This document shows, one piece after another, positions 1 to 8,611 of a stretch of 64,000 nt of DNA (position 1 is the first letter of the stretch; each line of letters opens with the position of its first letter). The stretch spans positions 868,001 through 932,000 of the forward strand of contig NZ_FQXC01000001.1 of the NCBI RefSeq assembly GCF_900129875.1, read 5' to 3'. The translations under genes and the position numbers were made by a program. The stretch is from Marivita hallyeonensis (lineage in GTDB: Bacteria > Pseudomonadota > Alphaproteobacteria > Rhodobacterales > Rhodobacteraceae). The notes beneath the pieces were generated by a model. It was not told the origin of the DNA. It did not search any database and saw nothing but the letters and a program-made list of their open reading frames with translations.

Positions 1-359
1 TGGTGCTGCCGCAGCTGGCGGCTGGGAAAGCGCGCAGGGAGGCGGATGCGCAGGCACTTGCGCTTCTGGATGCCGTCGGGGTCGCGCACCGTGCGGGTCA
101 CCGTCCTGCAGAGCTCTCGGGAGGTGAACAGCAGCGCGTTGCACTCTGCCGTGCGCTGGCCAACGGGCCAGCCGTTCTACTGGCGGACGAACCGACGGGT
201 AACCTCGATCCAGAAACGGCGGAGACCGTGTTCGCGTCGCTTCTACGTCTGGTCCGGGAGACCGGTCTTGCGGCCTTGATCGCGACGCACAATCTTGAGC
301 TCGCGGGCCGTATGGACCGTCAGCTCCGTTTGGATCAGGGTGTCCTGACCGTCGCGTGA
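1..359 (+). CDS. lolD: LolD-type ABC transporter ATP-binding protein (5' end outside window)
   Basis: C-terminal part of an ABC ATPase; the reading frame is open to the left edge, so the Walker A half is missing. Visible are the signature LSGGEQQR, Walker B ending in [11 protein letters not shown], and the H-loop IATHN. The EPTGNLD form is characteristic of the LolD/MacB/FtsE group, whose members power lipoprotein release from the inner membrane (LolCDE) or related export. The protein ends shortly after the H-loop, as is usual for LolD. Family assignment is good; LolD rather than another member of the group is inferred from motif and length only, since a lolC/E partner would lie outside the window. 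Confidence 0.75.
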   Translation, partial: VLPQLAAGKARREADAQALALLDAVGVAHRAGHRPAELSGGEQQRVALCRALANGPAVLLADEPTGNLDPETAETVFASLLRLVRETGLAALIATHNLELAGRMDRQLRLDQGVLTVA

Positions 360-404
360 CGGCAGCAAAGCCAACACGCCACGCATTTGAAGGGGAGGAC
401 GACA

Positions 405-1385
405 ATGGCCGAGATCCGCATTTCCGAGATTGAAGATGTGACGCGCGCGGCTTTGCTGGCGCATGGCGCATCGCACATCGTTGCCGATACGATGGCTGAC
501 GCGGTGCGCTGGGCCGAAGCGCGCAGCAATCGGATTTGCGGTCTGTATTACCTGGAAAGCTATTGCCAGCAGTTGGGTTCAGGCCGGGTGAACGGGACAG
601 TCACGCCCGAGGTCAACAAGGTCAGACCGGCCGTGATTGAGGTCGACGCAGGCTACGGCTTTGCACAGCCTGCGTTCCGCGATGCGCTTGGTAATGCGGT
701 GCAAGGCGCGCAGTCTTGCGGTCTGGCCAGCCTTCTGGTCCGCCACGCACATACCTGCACTGCGCTGGGCTGGTTCACTGAAGCCATCGCGCGCAAAGGT
801 TTGATTGGTCTTGGCGTCACCAACGCCTCCCCGATCGTTGCGCCGCCGGGGGGCAAGACACGGGTGCTTGGCACGAACCCGATGTCTTTCGCGGTCCCGG
901 ATGGGGCGGGCGGCGTTGCGATGATTTTTGACCAGTCGACGACCACCGTGGCACTTGGGCGGATCACCATGGCGAAGGCGGCGGGCGAACCGATCCCCGA
1001 GGGCTGGGCGGTAGATGCCGAAGGGCGTCCGACTACTGACCCCGACGCGGCTTTGACAGGGTCACTTTGCAGCGTGGGTGGCTACAAGGGCTGGGGGCTT
1101 GGTCTGATGGTGGAGGTCCTTGCGGCAGGGCTCGCCGGTGGGACGGCAAGCCGGGACGTCAAACCGCTCAAGGCGCCGGAGGGTGATCCGCACGACCTGG
1201 GGCACAGCTTTTTCCTGATCGATCCCGGTATCCGCCCCGACTTCCACGACATGGTATCTGGCTTGGCCGAGGCTGTCTCACAGGACGACGGCGCGCGCCT
1301 GCCGGGGCAGGGCAAGGAACTCTTGGACACTGTCGAGGTCCCGGATGCGTTGTGGCAGGCAACGCTCGCGCTGGCTGGACGGTGA
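405..1385 (+). CDS. Ldh-family (malate/L-lactate/sulfolactate type) NAD(P)-dependent oxidoreductase
   Basis: About 326 residues, the usual size of the Ldh_2 family, which reduces 2-oxoacids (malate, lactate, sulfolactate, ureidoglycolate) with NAD(P)H in the cytoplasm. Family marks visible are the active-site region LVRHAHTCTALG, the GLGVTNASP and GTNPMSFAVP loops, and the near C-terminal GYKGWGLGLMVEVLAAGLAG block. The ATG at 405 is preceded by AGGGGAGGA; an in-frame TTG at 387 has no such site. It follows the LolD-type gene by 45 bases and is read in the same direction. Substrate cannot be read from sequence. Confidence 0.85.
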   Translation: MAEIRISEIEDVTRAALLAHGASHIVADTMADAVRWAEARSNRICGLYYLESYCQQLGSGRVNGTVTPEVNKVRPAVIEVDAGYGFAQPAFRDALGNAVQGAQSCGLASLLVRHAHTCTALGWFTEAIARKGLIGLGVTNASPIVAPPGGKTRVLGTNPMSFAVPDGAGGVAMIFDQSTTTVALGRITMAKAAGEPIPEGWAVDAEGRPTTDPDAALTGSLCSVGGYKGWGLGLMVEVLAAGLAGGTASRDVKPLKAPEGDPHDLGHSFFLIDPGIRPDFHDMVSGLAEAVSQDDGARLPGQGKELLDTVEVPDALWQATLALAGR

Positions 1386-1465
1386 CACATGGTTCACGCG
1401 AACGTTTGATGCGTGCGAGGCGCGCGATTTGCTAGAACACCCTGCAATACATGCGAGGTATGTTC

Positions 1466-2104
1466 ATGCGTTCCCTGTTGGCAGCTTTTCTGACCTGCGC
1501 TTTTTCCCTGCCGGTGTTGGCCGCGCCGGTCTCGTTCGACGGGTCGTGGAAAACGCAGAAGTTTTCGCTCTTTTCGTCGAACACATACGGGTTCAACGGC
1601 AATTCGGTTTCGGTGGCCTCTGACGGGTCTGTGTCGCTGGCGTATCGCCAGTTGGACACGTCGTTCTGGGATGCCACGTCGGCGCGGTGGTCGTGGCGGG
1701 TGGATGAAGGGGTTCCTGCAACTGACCTCCGCAACAAGGGCGGCGACGACCGCAACCTCGCGCTGTATTTCGTTTTCCTGCCCCAGTCAGAGGCCGAAAG
1801 CCTTCGCGGGGCCAGTGTGCGGCGCCTGTTGACGAACAACTCCGCCCGAGTGCTCGTCTATGTCTGGGGCGGCGCGCACAACCGGGGTGCTGTGCTGAGC
1901 AGCCCGTATCTGGGCAATCGCGGGAGGACGATTGTCCTGCGCGGGTCCGGCACCGGCAGTGAGAGCGAAAACGTGGATCTGGCACGGGATTACGCCAATG
2001 CATTCGGCGGCAGCGCTGCATTGGTTGGGATCGCACTGTCCGGCGACAGCGACGACACCAACAGCCGAATTCGTGCGTCGATCTCTGGCTTGCAGGTGAA
2101 CTGA
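1466..2104 (+). CDS. DUF3047-type secreted protein
   Basis: Small exported protein of about 212 residues. An N-terminal signal peptide (MRSLLAAFLTCAFSLPVLAAP, cleavage near AA|P) is followed by a beta-rich domain containing WRVDEGVPATDLRNKGGDD and LALYFVFLP, which I recognise as the DUF3047 pattern. No catalytic function is known for this family. The start at 1466 is chosen because GAGG at 1455-1458 is well spaced before it; in-frame ATGs at 1451 and 1460 are possible. It converges with the YdcZ-type gene, leaving about 20 bases between stops. Confidence 0.75.
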   Translation: MRSLLAAFLTCAFSLPVLAAPVSFDGSWKTQKFSLFSSNTYGFNGNSVSVASDGSVSLAYRQLDTSFWDATSARWSWRVDEGVPATDLRNKGGDDRNLALYFVFLPQSEAESLRGASVRRLLTNNSARVLVYVWGGAHNRGAVLSSPYLGNRGRTIVLRGSGTGSESENVDLARDYANAFGGSAALVGIALSGDSDDTNSRIRASISGLQVN

Positions 2105-2126
2105 GCGCGCGGTGTCGACATCACGG

Positions 2127-2561
2127 TCAAGCGCGCTGGGTGATCCAGACGCCCAAGGCCATGACGGCAATGCCTGTGGCGCGGGTCAGGCTCAGCGGAC
2201 TGATCCGTGCACCGAAAAGGCCGAAATGATCGATCAACGCGGCTGAGATCAACTGACCGAGAAGCACAAAGAACACCGCATTGCCGACGCCGAAATGCGG
2301 TGCGACATATGTGATGGAGAGCACGTAGAACGCCACCAGCAGTCCCGCCAGCATCAGGTGTTTTGGCGCCAGCGGCACGCCTGCCAAGGCGCGTGGTCCG
2401 GTAATCAGGGTCACGAGGGTCGTGGCTGATAAAGCGACGCAGAATAGGATCATGGCAGCCGCCGCCGGTGACCCAAGCCGGACGCCCAAAGCGGCGTTCA
2501 GCGCGGCCAGCAGGGGAATGCCGATGCCTGCGGCAAGCATGGTGATCGCGTAAACTGGCAT
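2127..2561 (-). CDS. YdcZ/DUF606-type DMT-family membrane protein
   Basis: 144 residues, almost entirely hydrophobic, with about five membrane segments (roughly 5-25, 32-52, 65-85, 92-112, 122-140). Size and pattern (GVGNAVFFVLLGQLISAALIDHFGLFG) fit the DUF606/YdcZ half-size relatives of the EamA drug/metabolite transporters. These usually work as dimers; the substrate is unknown. It stands alone between convergent and divergent neighbours. Confidence 0.75.
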   Translation of the reverse strand: MPVYAITMLAAGIGIPLLAALNAALGVRLGSPAAAAMILFCVALSATTLVTLITGPRALAGVPLAPKHLMLAGLLVAFYVLSITYVAPHFGVGNAVFFVLLGQLISAALIDHFGLFGARISPLSLTRATGIAVMALGVWITQRA

Positions 2562-2708
2562 GGTCGATGTCCCTGTATTCTACCTCCCGGCAACAATGCG
2601 CGCATGGGACGGGCTTGTCATCCGTGAACCGTACCGCGGTGGCATCCGCTGCGGTTGCGCGTTGCGGAAAAGACAGGCACTCTGCGCGCATCGAGCAAGG
2701 AGGCCAAA

Positions 2709-3131
2709 ATGCCCGCATTCCGTTTCAGCCTTGGTCTGGCCGCCGTCGCCGTTTCATTTGTCGGGGCCTGCGCCTCTGAGGACATGCCGGAGGCCAGCGA
2801 CGGGCAAGCGCTTTACATGACCTACTGCGCAGTCTGTCACGCGGCCGATGGCACGGGCAATGGTCCGATGGCAGCCGAAATGGACCCCGAACCAGCCGAT
2901 CTGACGCTCATCGCGGCGCGCAACGGCGGCGACTTTCCGGTCGCGCAGATCCTGTCGAAAATTGATGGATACGCGCAGGGTGGCACAACCGGACCCAGCA
3001 TGCCGATGTTCGGCGATCTGTTCCGGGGGGATCTTGTCCCGCTTGATACCGGGGACGGCGTGATGACGCCGACGCCGCGCAAACTGGTGGCGCTCCTGGA
3101 GTATATCGAGAGCATTCAGGTCGCGGAGTAG
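2709..3131 (+). CDS. Small exported mono-haem cytochrome c, possibly a lipoprotein
   Basis: About 140 residues. The N-terminus is a signal peptide with a lipobox-like end (SFVGAC), followed by a class I cytochrome c domain with one CAVCH haem-binding site and a downstream PSMPMFGD stretch that should hold the axial Met. It resembles the small periplasmic c-type cytochromes that feed electrons to oxidases or dehydrogenases. The ATG at 2709 has an excellent AAGGAGG upstream, so the longer frame beginning at 2655 is rejected. Its redox partner is not evident from neighbours. Confidence 0.85.
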   Translation: MPAFRFSLGLAAVAVSFVGACASEDMPEASDGQALYMTYCAVCHAADGTGNGPMAAEMDPEPADLTLIAARNGGDFPVAQILSKIDGYAQGGTTGPSMPMFGDLFRGDLVPLDTGDGVMTPTPRKLVALLEYIESIQVAE

Positions 3132-3134
3132 ATG

Positions 3135-3194
3135 TTGAGGGGCTCCGCCCCCGCGCCGTTGGCGCTCCCCCGGGATATTTGAGAACCGGAGAAG
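3135..3194. repeat. Rhodobacteraceae-type intergenic repeat, copy A
   Basis: Lies between the convergent cytochrome c and araC-type genes. It has a GGGGC-rich dyad (GAGGGGCTCCGCCCCC), a second small dyad (GCGCCGTTGGCGC), then CCCCCGGGATATTTGAGAA and an ACCGGAGAAG tail. The same order of elements recurs at 45222-45273. From memory, variants ending in GGATATTT...GAAG are frequent between genes in Rhodobacteraceae. Both copies may act as terminators. Confidence 0.6.
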
Positions 3195-3195
3195 A

Positions 3196-4056
3196 TCAGG
3201 GCGCGTCCGATGCGTCGAACGGGTCGCGCTGGTGCTCGGTGCGGTAGCGCCTTGGCGTGGTTTGGTAGGCGCGTTCGAACAGACGGTAGAAATAGCTGGT
3301 GTTCTGAAATCCGCAGGTGGCGGCAATGGCCTCGATGGAACTGTCCTCGGTGCGCAAAAGCTGGGCTGCATGGTCGATGCGGATTCGGTTGATGTAGTCG
3401 GTGGGTGTCACCCCCAGCACGTCTTTGCAGGTACGGCAGACATGTTCGTGACTGCGCCCCGCCGCGGCGATGAACCCGGCCGCGCCGTCGCGGAAGACCT
3501 CGGGATGTTGCGCGGCATTGCAGGCTGCCGAAAACCAGCGCGGCGCGGTGCGCACCGCACGGGTTTCGGGCACGGCAACGCGGTTTGTCAGGGTGAGCAG
3601 GAACTCCTCGATCCTGGCAAGACTGCGGTCTGCGGTCTGCAATTGGCTCGCGACATTGAGGGCGCGCTTAAAGCGGGTGGGGCCGAGCGTGTGCAATTCC
3701 GGGATGTCGGATTTTGACGCGAAGAATCGGCCGGCGAGCGTATCGCTATAGCGCTTGATCAGGTGATCGGCGCTTTCGGTGCGGAACATGATGTTGATGA
3801 TCTCGCACCCCTGCAGGCGGTCAGCGCGGAAGGCGTGCGTGTCGGCGGGGCGCATGAAGACAAGCTGGCCCGGCTCTAGCATTTGCGTCACACCGTTGAT
3901 CCAGTGCGCGGTGCGGCCGTCGACGATCAGGAAGACCTCGTAGAAATCATGGTCATGCGCCTTTTGCGGAAAGCGCCGGGCGAGGTTCTTGCGCGCGTAG
4001 TGAAACGCCTCGCTGGCCGCGATGTAGCTGTCGAGGTGGAAGGTTTCGGACTGCAT
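3196..4056 (-). CDS. AraC-family transcriptional regulator with cupin sensor domain
   Basis: About 286 residues. The N-terminal half is a cupin-like sensor (HDHDFYEVFLIVDGR, then LEPGQLVFMRPADTHAF), and residues about 185-275 form the double helix-turn-helix, with the signature GFQNTSYFYRLFERAYQTTPRRYR near the end. It is divergent from the PhyH/ABC/mannosidase operon and separated from it by about 140 bases holding two direct repeats, so it probably controls that operon and perhaps itself. An in-frame ATG at 4125 would add 23 residues but would place coding sequence over those AT-rich repeats; the start at 4056 is therefore preferred. The ligand is unknown; a mannoside or derived sugar is an inference from the neighbours. 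Confidence 0.85.
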   Translation of the reverse strand: MQSETFHLDSYIAASEAFHYARKNLARRFPQKAHDHDFYEVFLIVDGRTAHWINGVTQMLEPGQLVFMRPADTHAFRADRLQGCEIINIMFRTESADHLIKRYSDTLAGRFFASKSDIPELHTLGPTRFKRALNVASQLQTADRSLARIEEFLLTLTNRVAVPETRAVRTAPRWFSAACNAAQHPEVFRDGAAGFIAAAGRSHEHVCRTCKDVLGVTPTDYINRIRIDHAAQLLRTEDSSIEAIAATCGFQNTSYFYRLFERAYQTTPRRYRTEHQRDPFDASDAP

Positions 4057-4106
4057 CGCGCGGGGCTTGGCCAATTCTCGCAAAGGATTGCGGCGCAGCT
4101 GAGCGC

Positions 4107-4136
4107 AAATATCAAAATTGTACAAGAAAATATCAA
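4107..4136. promoter_or_regulatory. Paired direct repeats AAATATCAA, 21 bp apart: candidate AraC operator
   Basis: AAATATCAA occurs at 4107-4115 and again at 4128-4136, exactly 21 bp start to start (two helical turns on one DNA face). This is the arrangement used by AraC-family proteins, and the site lies between the araC-type gene and the divergent operon in a locally AT-rich stretch. Binding is inferred, not shown. Confidence 0.55.
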
Positions 4137-4197
4137 TGCCAAGCGCTGCATACGCGTGCAGCGGCGCCTAGCGTTTGAAACAGGGAGGACGACCATC

Positions 4198-5022
4198 ATG
4201 CTTGATTCGGATGTGGACCTGCGGTTCCAGCCGGTCGACACCGCGCAGCCCAAACGGCTGAGCGCAGAGCAGATCGCGCAGTATAATGCGCTGGGGTTCG
4301 TGCAACCCTTTGACGCGTTTTCCGAAACCGAGATGGTCGACATTCGATCCTATATCGACGGGTTGATGGCCGATATGGGGCCGGACGGCGCGTACGGGAT
4401 CAACTGCTATCAGGCCCGGCTGTCGGGATTATACGACATCGCCACCGATGCGCGCATTCTGGACCATGTCGAAGATCTGGTCGGGCCGAACATCCTGTGC
4501 TGGGCATCGGCCATCCTGTCGAAAGCGCCGCATGATCCGAAAGCTGTGCCCTGGCATCAGGATGCCGGGTTCTGGTCGCTGTCGCCGGCGCGCACGGTGA
4601 CGGTGTGGCTGGCGATTGACGATGCCGATGGGGCCAATTCTGCGATGCGGTTCATTCCCGGGACGCATGACAAGGGTGCGCTGGCAATGCAGGCAACGGG
4701 GGACGGAAACGTCTTTCACAAGGAAACTGCCAGAGCCGAGGAGATGGGAGAGCCGTTCACCAACGTCCTGAAAGCCGGGCAGTTTTCGATGCATGCGGAC
4801 ATGCTGGTGCACGGGTCGTTGCCGAATAGAAGCGATCGCCGCAGATGTGGCCTGACCCTGCGCTACTGCCCGCCAGAGGTCGAGATCACCGATCCGGTCT
4901 GGGCCCGCGGCGTCGAAGCGATCCTGTGCCGGGGATCTGCGGGCGCGTGGACGACGCATCCGCGACCCGACAATGACGACATCACCAAGACCCGCAGCCC
5001 GCATGTGGTGGGGAACAACTGA
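4198..5022 (+). CDS. Phytanoyl-CoA dioxygenase (PhyH) family protein
   Basis: 274 residues, a Fe(II)/2-oxoglutarate-dependent oxygenase of the PhyH family. The iron triad is visible as H120-x-D122 in WHQDAGFW and the distal H205 in LVHGSLPNRSDRRR, with an arginine shortly after for 2-oxoglutarate. The fold block DGANSAMRFIPGTH is also typical. The ATG at 4198 is preceded by AGGGAGGA. It is the first gene of the operon controlled by the AraC-type protein and overlaps the next gene (TGATG). The substrate is unknown; members hydroxylate many small molecules. Confidence 0.88.
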   Translation: MLDSDVDLRFQPVDTAQPKRLSAEQIAQYNALGFVQPFDAFSETEMVDIRSYIDGLMADMGPDGAYGINCYQARLSGLYDIATDARILDHVEDLVGPNILCWASAILSKAPHDPKAVPWHQDAGFWSLSPARTVTVWLAIDDADGANSAMRFIPGTHDKGALAMQATGDGNVFHKETARAEEMGEPFTNVLKAGQFSMHADMLVHGSLPNRSDRRRCGLTLRYCPPEVEITDPVWARGVEAILCRGSAGAWTTHPRPDNDDITKTRSPHVVGNN

Positions 5023-5702
5023 TGCGGATCACGTGGTACGGGCACGCGGCGTTTGGTCTGGATCCGGAAAGCGGGCCTCGCATCATCACTGATCCCTACA
5101 CTCCCGAAGGTGTCGGTTATGCGCCGATCACCGATCCGGCGGATATGGTGATCATCTCATCTGACGACGACTCGGCACATTGCCGGGCAGACCTGATTTC
5201 GGGCAATCCTACGGTTGTGAATGCGCTCACGGTGGCCCAGAGTGGCGGGTCGCAGACAGCGCATGGTGTCGAGATCACCGCTATCGAGGCGGCGGAATGG
5301 GATCACCATCCGGAACACGAAGTGCCGGGTCAGAACGGGATGTACCGGTTCACGCTCGACGGCATCAAATTTGCGCATATGGGGGATGTGGGTAACCCAT
5401 TGACCGAGGCGCAGCAGGCCTTCTTCGAAGACGTGGATGTGCTGTTCGCGCTGGCGGGCGGGTATCTGACAATCGAACTGCCTGATCTCATGGAGATGGT
5501 CCATCGCGTGAAGCCTAAGCTGGTGATCCCGATGCATTTCCGGACACTGACCTACCGACCCCGCAATACGATGTGGATCGAGAGTTTCCTGAGCCATTTC
5601 AAAGACGAAGACATCGATTTTTCATTTGGTCCCACTGCGGAGATCACACAAGATACCCTTCCCGGGCGCACCCGCGTTCTGGTGATGGATTACGTCCGGT
5701 AG
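5022..5702 (+). CDS. UlaG-like metallo-beta-lactamase-fold protein with degenerate metal motif
   Basis: 226 residues, MBL fold of the UlaG-like group (MRITWYGHAAF at the start, HMGDVG at 119-124, VIPMHFRT at 169-175). The first metal motif, normally HxHxDH, reads SSDDDSAH at 46-53, so the paired histidines are absent while H53, H119, D122 and H172 remain. Metal content and activity are therefore uncertain. It starts inside the stop codon of the PhyH gene, indicating translational coupling. UlaG is an ascorbate-6-phosphate lactonase; a hydrolase acting on an imported sugar derivative is one possible role here, but this is inference. Confidence 0.8.
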   Translation: MRITWYGHAAFGLDPESGPRIITDPYTPEGVGYAPITDPADMVIISSDDDSAHCRADLISGNPTVVNALTVAQSGGSQTAHGVEITAIEAAEWDHHPEHEVPGQNGMYRFTLDGIKFAHMGDVGNPLTEAQQAFFEDVDVLFALAGGYLTIELPDLMEMVHRVKPKLVIPMHFRTLTYRPRNTMWIESFLSHFKDEDIDFSFGPTAEITQDTLPGRTRVLVMDYVR

Positions 5703-5768
5703 CGGGCGAGCCAGCGGCGTCTGACCGCGTCATTACGGGGCAACGACCCCACAACACGGAGGAAGATC

Positions 5769-7505
5769 ATGAGAACACCCATTTTGCGCGCTGCCGCGTC
5801 GGTTATCGCCTTTGCCGCCGCCAGTGGCATGGCCTTGGCGCAGGACGTGGCGCGCGAGGACACGGTCATTTTTGACCTCGACCGCACCATTCAAGACCCT
5901 GAGAATTTCAACTGGTTCACCGACAATTCCGGCGTGAAGCGCATCTCTGGCGCGCACCAGACCATGTGGGAGCCGCTCTTTATCCTGAACTACGGCACGG
6001 GTGAGCTTGAGCCTTGGCTCGCGACCGGCGCCGAAAGCAACGATGAGTTCACCGAATGGACACTCACGCTGCGCGAGGGTGTGACCTGGTCGGATGGCGA
6101 GGCATTCAATGCCGATGACGTGGTTTACACGGTAGGCGTTGCGCTTGAAAATGACGAGCTTTCGGCACGCGAAGCGGCGGCGTTGCGCGGGCAGGTGGCC
6201 AGCGTGGAGAAGGTGGACGATCTGACGGTCCGGTTCACCCTGAACGCACCCAACCCCCGCTTCGTCGTCGAGAATTTCGGTGTACGGATTGCCAACAGCT
6301 TCCTCATCATGCCGGAACATGTCTGGGCGGGCGAAGACCCGGCGACGTTTACCTTCTTCCCACCGATTGGTACGGGGCCCTACGAATACAGTTCGGGCGC
6401 GACGAACCGGATGATCTGGGACAAGCGCGACAGCTGGTGGGGGGCCGACACCGGCTTCATGGACATGCCGGAGCCCGCTCGGGTGATCTTCCTGGAATCC
6501 GGAGGTGAGGAAAGCCGGGCGCAGCTCATGGTGTCGAACCAGCTCGATGCGGCGCAGAACGTGACCATCGGCACGTTTGAGGCCATTCAAGCGCAAAACC
6601 CGAATGTGATCGCGTGGTACGACGATTATCCGTTTGCGGCGGCTGATCCCTGCGCGCGCCAGTTGGAGATCAACACAACTATCGCACCTTGGGACAACGC
6701 GAACATGCGCAAGGCCGTGGCCCACATCATCGACCGGTCGCAGATCGTGAACATCGCGTATGAAGGCACAACCGAGGCCAGCCAGACGATGTTTGCGCAG
6801 TATGGCTCGATGGATCCGTTCATCAACGCAGTGGTGGATGCAGGCTATGGCCTGCCTGCTCGTTCAGATGTCGAGGCCGGGCAGGCGCTTATCGAGGCCG
6901 AAGGCTGGACGCGGGATGGGGATTATTACACCAAGGATGGTGAGACCCTGTCGGTAAACATCCATGTCAACTCGGCGTCGACAGAATACACGCGCACCAT
7001 CGATGTCATCGTAGAGCAGCTTCAGCGTGCCGGGATCGACGCCCGCGCGGTGCCGGTGGAGAACGGTGTGTTCTGGGGCGAGGTGCTGCCTTTTGGCGCC
7101 TACGAGATGTCCTATAGCTGGCTGAGCTGTGGATCGGTGAACGAGCCCTGGGCTTCGATGGGCCGTTACACGGTGAAGGATGTGGTGCCGGTCGGCGAAC
7201 GCAGCCCGGGCTTCAACAACACCGCGCGCTGGGACGGCGCAGCGGCAGAGGCGTACTCCGCCATCGTGGACGAGATCTCGGGCCGCGCGCTTGGCGATGA
7301 GGCGGTACCGGGTCTGGTGGCAGAGGCGTACCAGCACCTTGATGCCGAGATGCCCTTCATCCCTCTGGTGCAGGCGGCCAAGCTCTTGCCGATGAACACG
7401 ACATACTGGACCGGTTGGCCAACGGCGGACAACTACTACAACTCACCGTTCTTCTGGTGGGGGCACACGCATCAGATCATTCACAACCTTGAAAAGGCTC
7501 AGTGA
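5769..7505 (+). CDS. ABC transporter substrate-binding protein, family 5 (DppA/OppA type)
   Basis: 578 residues with a signal peptide (cleavage near GMALA|QD). Family 5 features are visible: an N-terminal MWEPLFILNYGTGELEPWLA region, TLREGVTWSDGEAFNADDVVYT, and VRFTLNAPNPRFV. These periplasmic proteins capture peptides, oligosaccharides, nickel or opines for ABC import. The ATG at 5769 follows GGAGGA. It is followed by a strong hairpin and then the permease genes. The alpha-mannosidase at the operon end makes an oligosaccharide or glycoconjugate a reasonable guess, over peptides. Confidence 0.9.
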   Translation: MRTPILRAAASVIAFAAASGMALAQDVAREDTVIFDLDRTIQDPENFNWFTDNSGVKRISGAHQTMWEPLFILNYGTGELEPWLATGAESNDEFTEWTLTLREGVTWSDGEAFNADDVVYTVGVALENDELSAREAAALRGQVASVEKVDDLTVRFTLNAPNPRFVVENFGVRIANSFLIMPEHVWAGEDPATFTFFPPIGTGPYEYSSGATNRMIWDKRDSWWGADTGFMDMPEPARVIFLESGGEESRAQLMVSNQLDAAQNVTIGTFEAIQAQNPNVIAWYDDYPFAAADPCARQLEINTTIAPWDNANMRKAVAHIIDRSQIVNIAYEGTTEASQTMFAQYGSMDPFINAVVDAGYGLPARSDVEAGQALIEAEGWTRDGDYYTKDGETLSVNIHVNSASTEYTRTIDVIVEQLQRAGIDARAVPVENGVFWGEVLPFGAYEMSYSWLSCGSVNEPWASMGRYTVKDVVPVGERSPGFNNTARWDGAAAEAYSAIVDEISGRALGDEAVPGLVAEAYQHLDAEMPFIPLVQAAKLLPMNTTYWTGWPTADNYYNSPFFWWGHTHQIIHNLEKAQ

Positions 7506-7547
7506 ATTCGGTGATCGCTGCGCGCATGCGTGCGCAGGTTAATACGT

Positions 7548-7576
7548 GTCGGACGCGCGGGTGTCGTGCGTCCGAC
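7548..7576 (+). promoter_or_regulatory. Intercistronic hairpin after the substrate-binding protein gene
   Basis: GTCGGACGC (7548-7556) and GCGTCCGAC (7568-7576) form a perfect 9-bp stem with an 11-base loop, between the binding-protein gene and the first permease gene. No T-run follows. Such hairpins commonly protect the upstream transcript end, so that binding protein is made in excess over permease. Confidence 0.6.
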
Positions 7577-7599
7577 CTATACGCCCGGAGGTCTTGCCC

Positions 7600-8610
7600 A
7601 TGGGACGCATCCCTCGCGACTATCTGATCAATCGCGTCGTCACGTTGGTTCTGACGATCCTGATCGCCGCAACGATCATCTGGATCATCCCGCGCCTGTC
7701 GCCAATCGATCCGGCCGAGATCGCGCTGGGCCGGATGGCCGCCGGTGCTGGGGCCGTTGCCAATTCCGAGGAAATCCTCGCGCAGCTTCGAACGCAGATG
7801 GGCATCGATCAGCCTTTGATCGTGCAGTACGTCAAGTACCTGGCTGGAGCTCTGGTCTTTGATTTCGGTCTTTCGACGGCGGCGTTCCCAACGCCCGTTT
7901 CCACGCTGATCCTGAATGCCTTGCCCTGGACACTTGGCCTGATGATCCTGTCTTTGATCATCACGTTTTTCATCGGCAATCTGCTGGGCGCGCTGATGGT
8001 GTGGGAACGATCCCCGAAACTGGTGAAGGTCGCCATTCCCGCAGCAATGGTGTTCACCTCGATTCCGCCGATCCTGTCGGGGCTGTTGCTGATGTGGATC
8101 TTCGCGGCCAAGCTTCAGTGGTTTCCGCTGACCGGGGCCTATTCGATCTTTGTGGAGCCGGGGTGGAACTGGGCGTTCATCCAATCGGTGATCCACCATG
8201 GGTTTCTACCCGCGCTGTCCATCGTCATCGTGACTTTCGGCTTCTGGGCGCTGGGCATGCGTGGGCTGATGATCACGGTGCAGGGCGAGGATTACGTGAA
8301 ACTGGCCGAGGCCAAGGGGCTGCGCCCGCGCTACATCCTATACCGCTACATGATCCGTAACGCGATCCTGCCGCAGATCACGGCGTTTGCATTGAAAGTC
8401 GGATTGCTGATCGCGGGGCAGGTGCTGGTGGAACGCATCTTTGCCTATAACGGGATGGGTAAGCTGCTTTACGACGCGATCCTCAACCAGGATTTCCCGG
8501 TCATTCAGGGCGTCAGCTACGTGATCATTCTGATGACCGCGCTGAGCGTGTTCCTTGTGGATCTGCTCTACCCGTTCATCGACCCCCGCATCCGGCACGA
8601 GGCGCATTGA
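7600..8610 (+). CDS. ABC transporter permease (DppB/OppB type)
   Basis: 336 residues with about six membrane segments. It carries the family pattern: an N-terminal segment (VVTLVLTILIAATIIWIIPRL), the periplasmic loop with QLRTQMGIDQPLIVQYVKYL, and the EAA loop EDYVKLAEAKGLRPRYILYRYMIRNAILP that contacts the ATPase. The in-frame GTG at 7546 lies at the start of the intercistronic hairpin; the ATG at 7600 is preferred. It pairs with the next permease, one base downstream. Confidence 0.88.
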   Translation: MGRIPRDYLINRVVTLVLTILIAATIIWIIPRLSPIDPAEIALGRMAAGAGAVANSEEILAQLRTQMGIDQPLIVQYVKYLAGALVFDFGLSTAAFPTPVSTLILNALPWTLGLMILSLIITFFIGNLLGALMVWERSPKLVKVAIPAAMVFTSIPPILSGLLLMWIFAAKLQWFPLTGAYSIFVEPGWNWAFIQSVIHHGFLPALSIVIVTFGFWALGMRGLMITVQGEDYVKLAEAKGLRPRYILYRYMIRNAILPQITAFALKVGLLIAGQVLVERIFAYNGMGKLLYDAILNQDFPVIQGVSYVIILMTALSVFLVDLLYPFIDPRIRHEAH

Positions 8611-8611
8611 G

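Noticed and set aside
3883-4197. N-terminal extension of the PhyH protein
   Set aside because: It runs antisense through the regulator gene; the ATG at 4198 has a strong ribosome site and a normal PhyH N-terminus.
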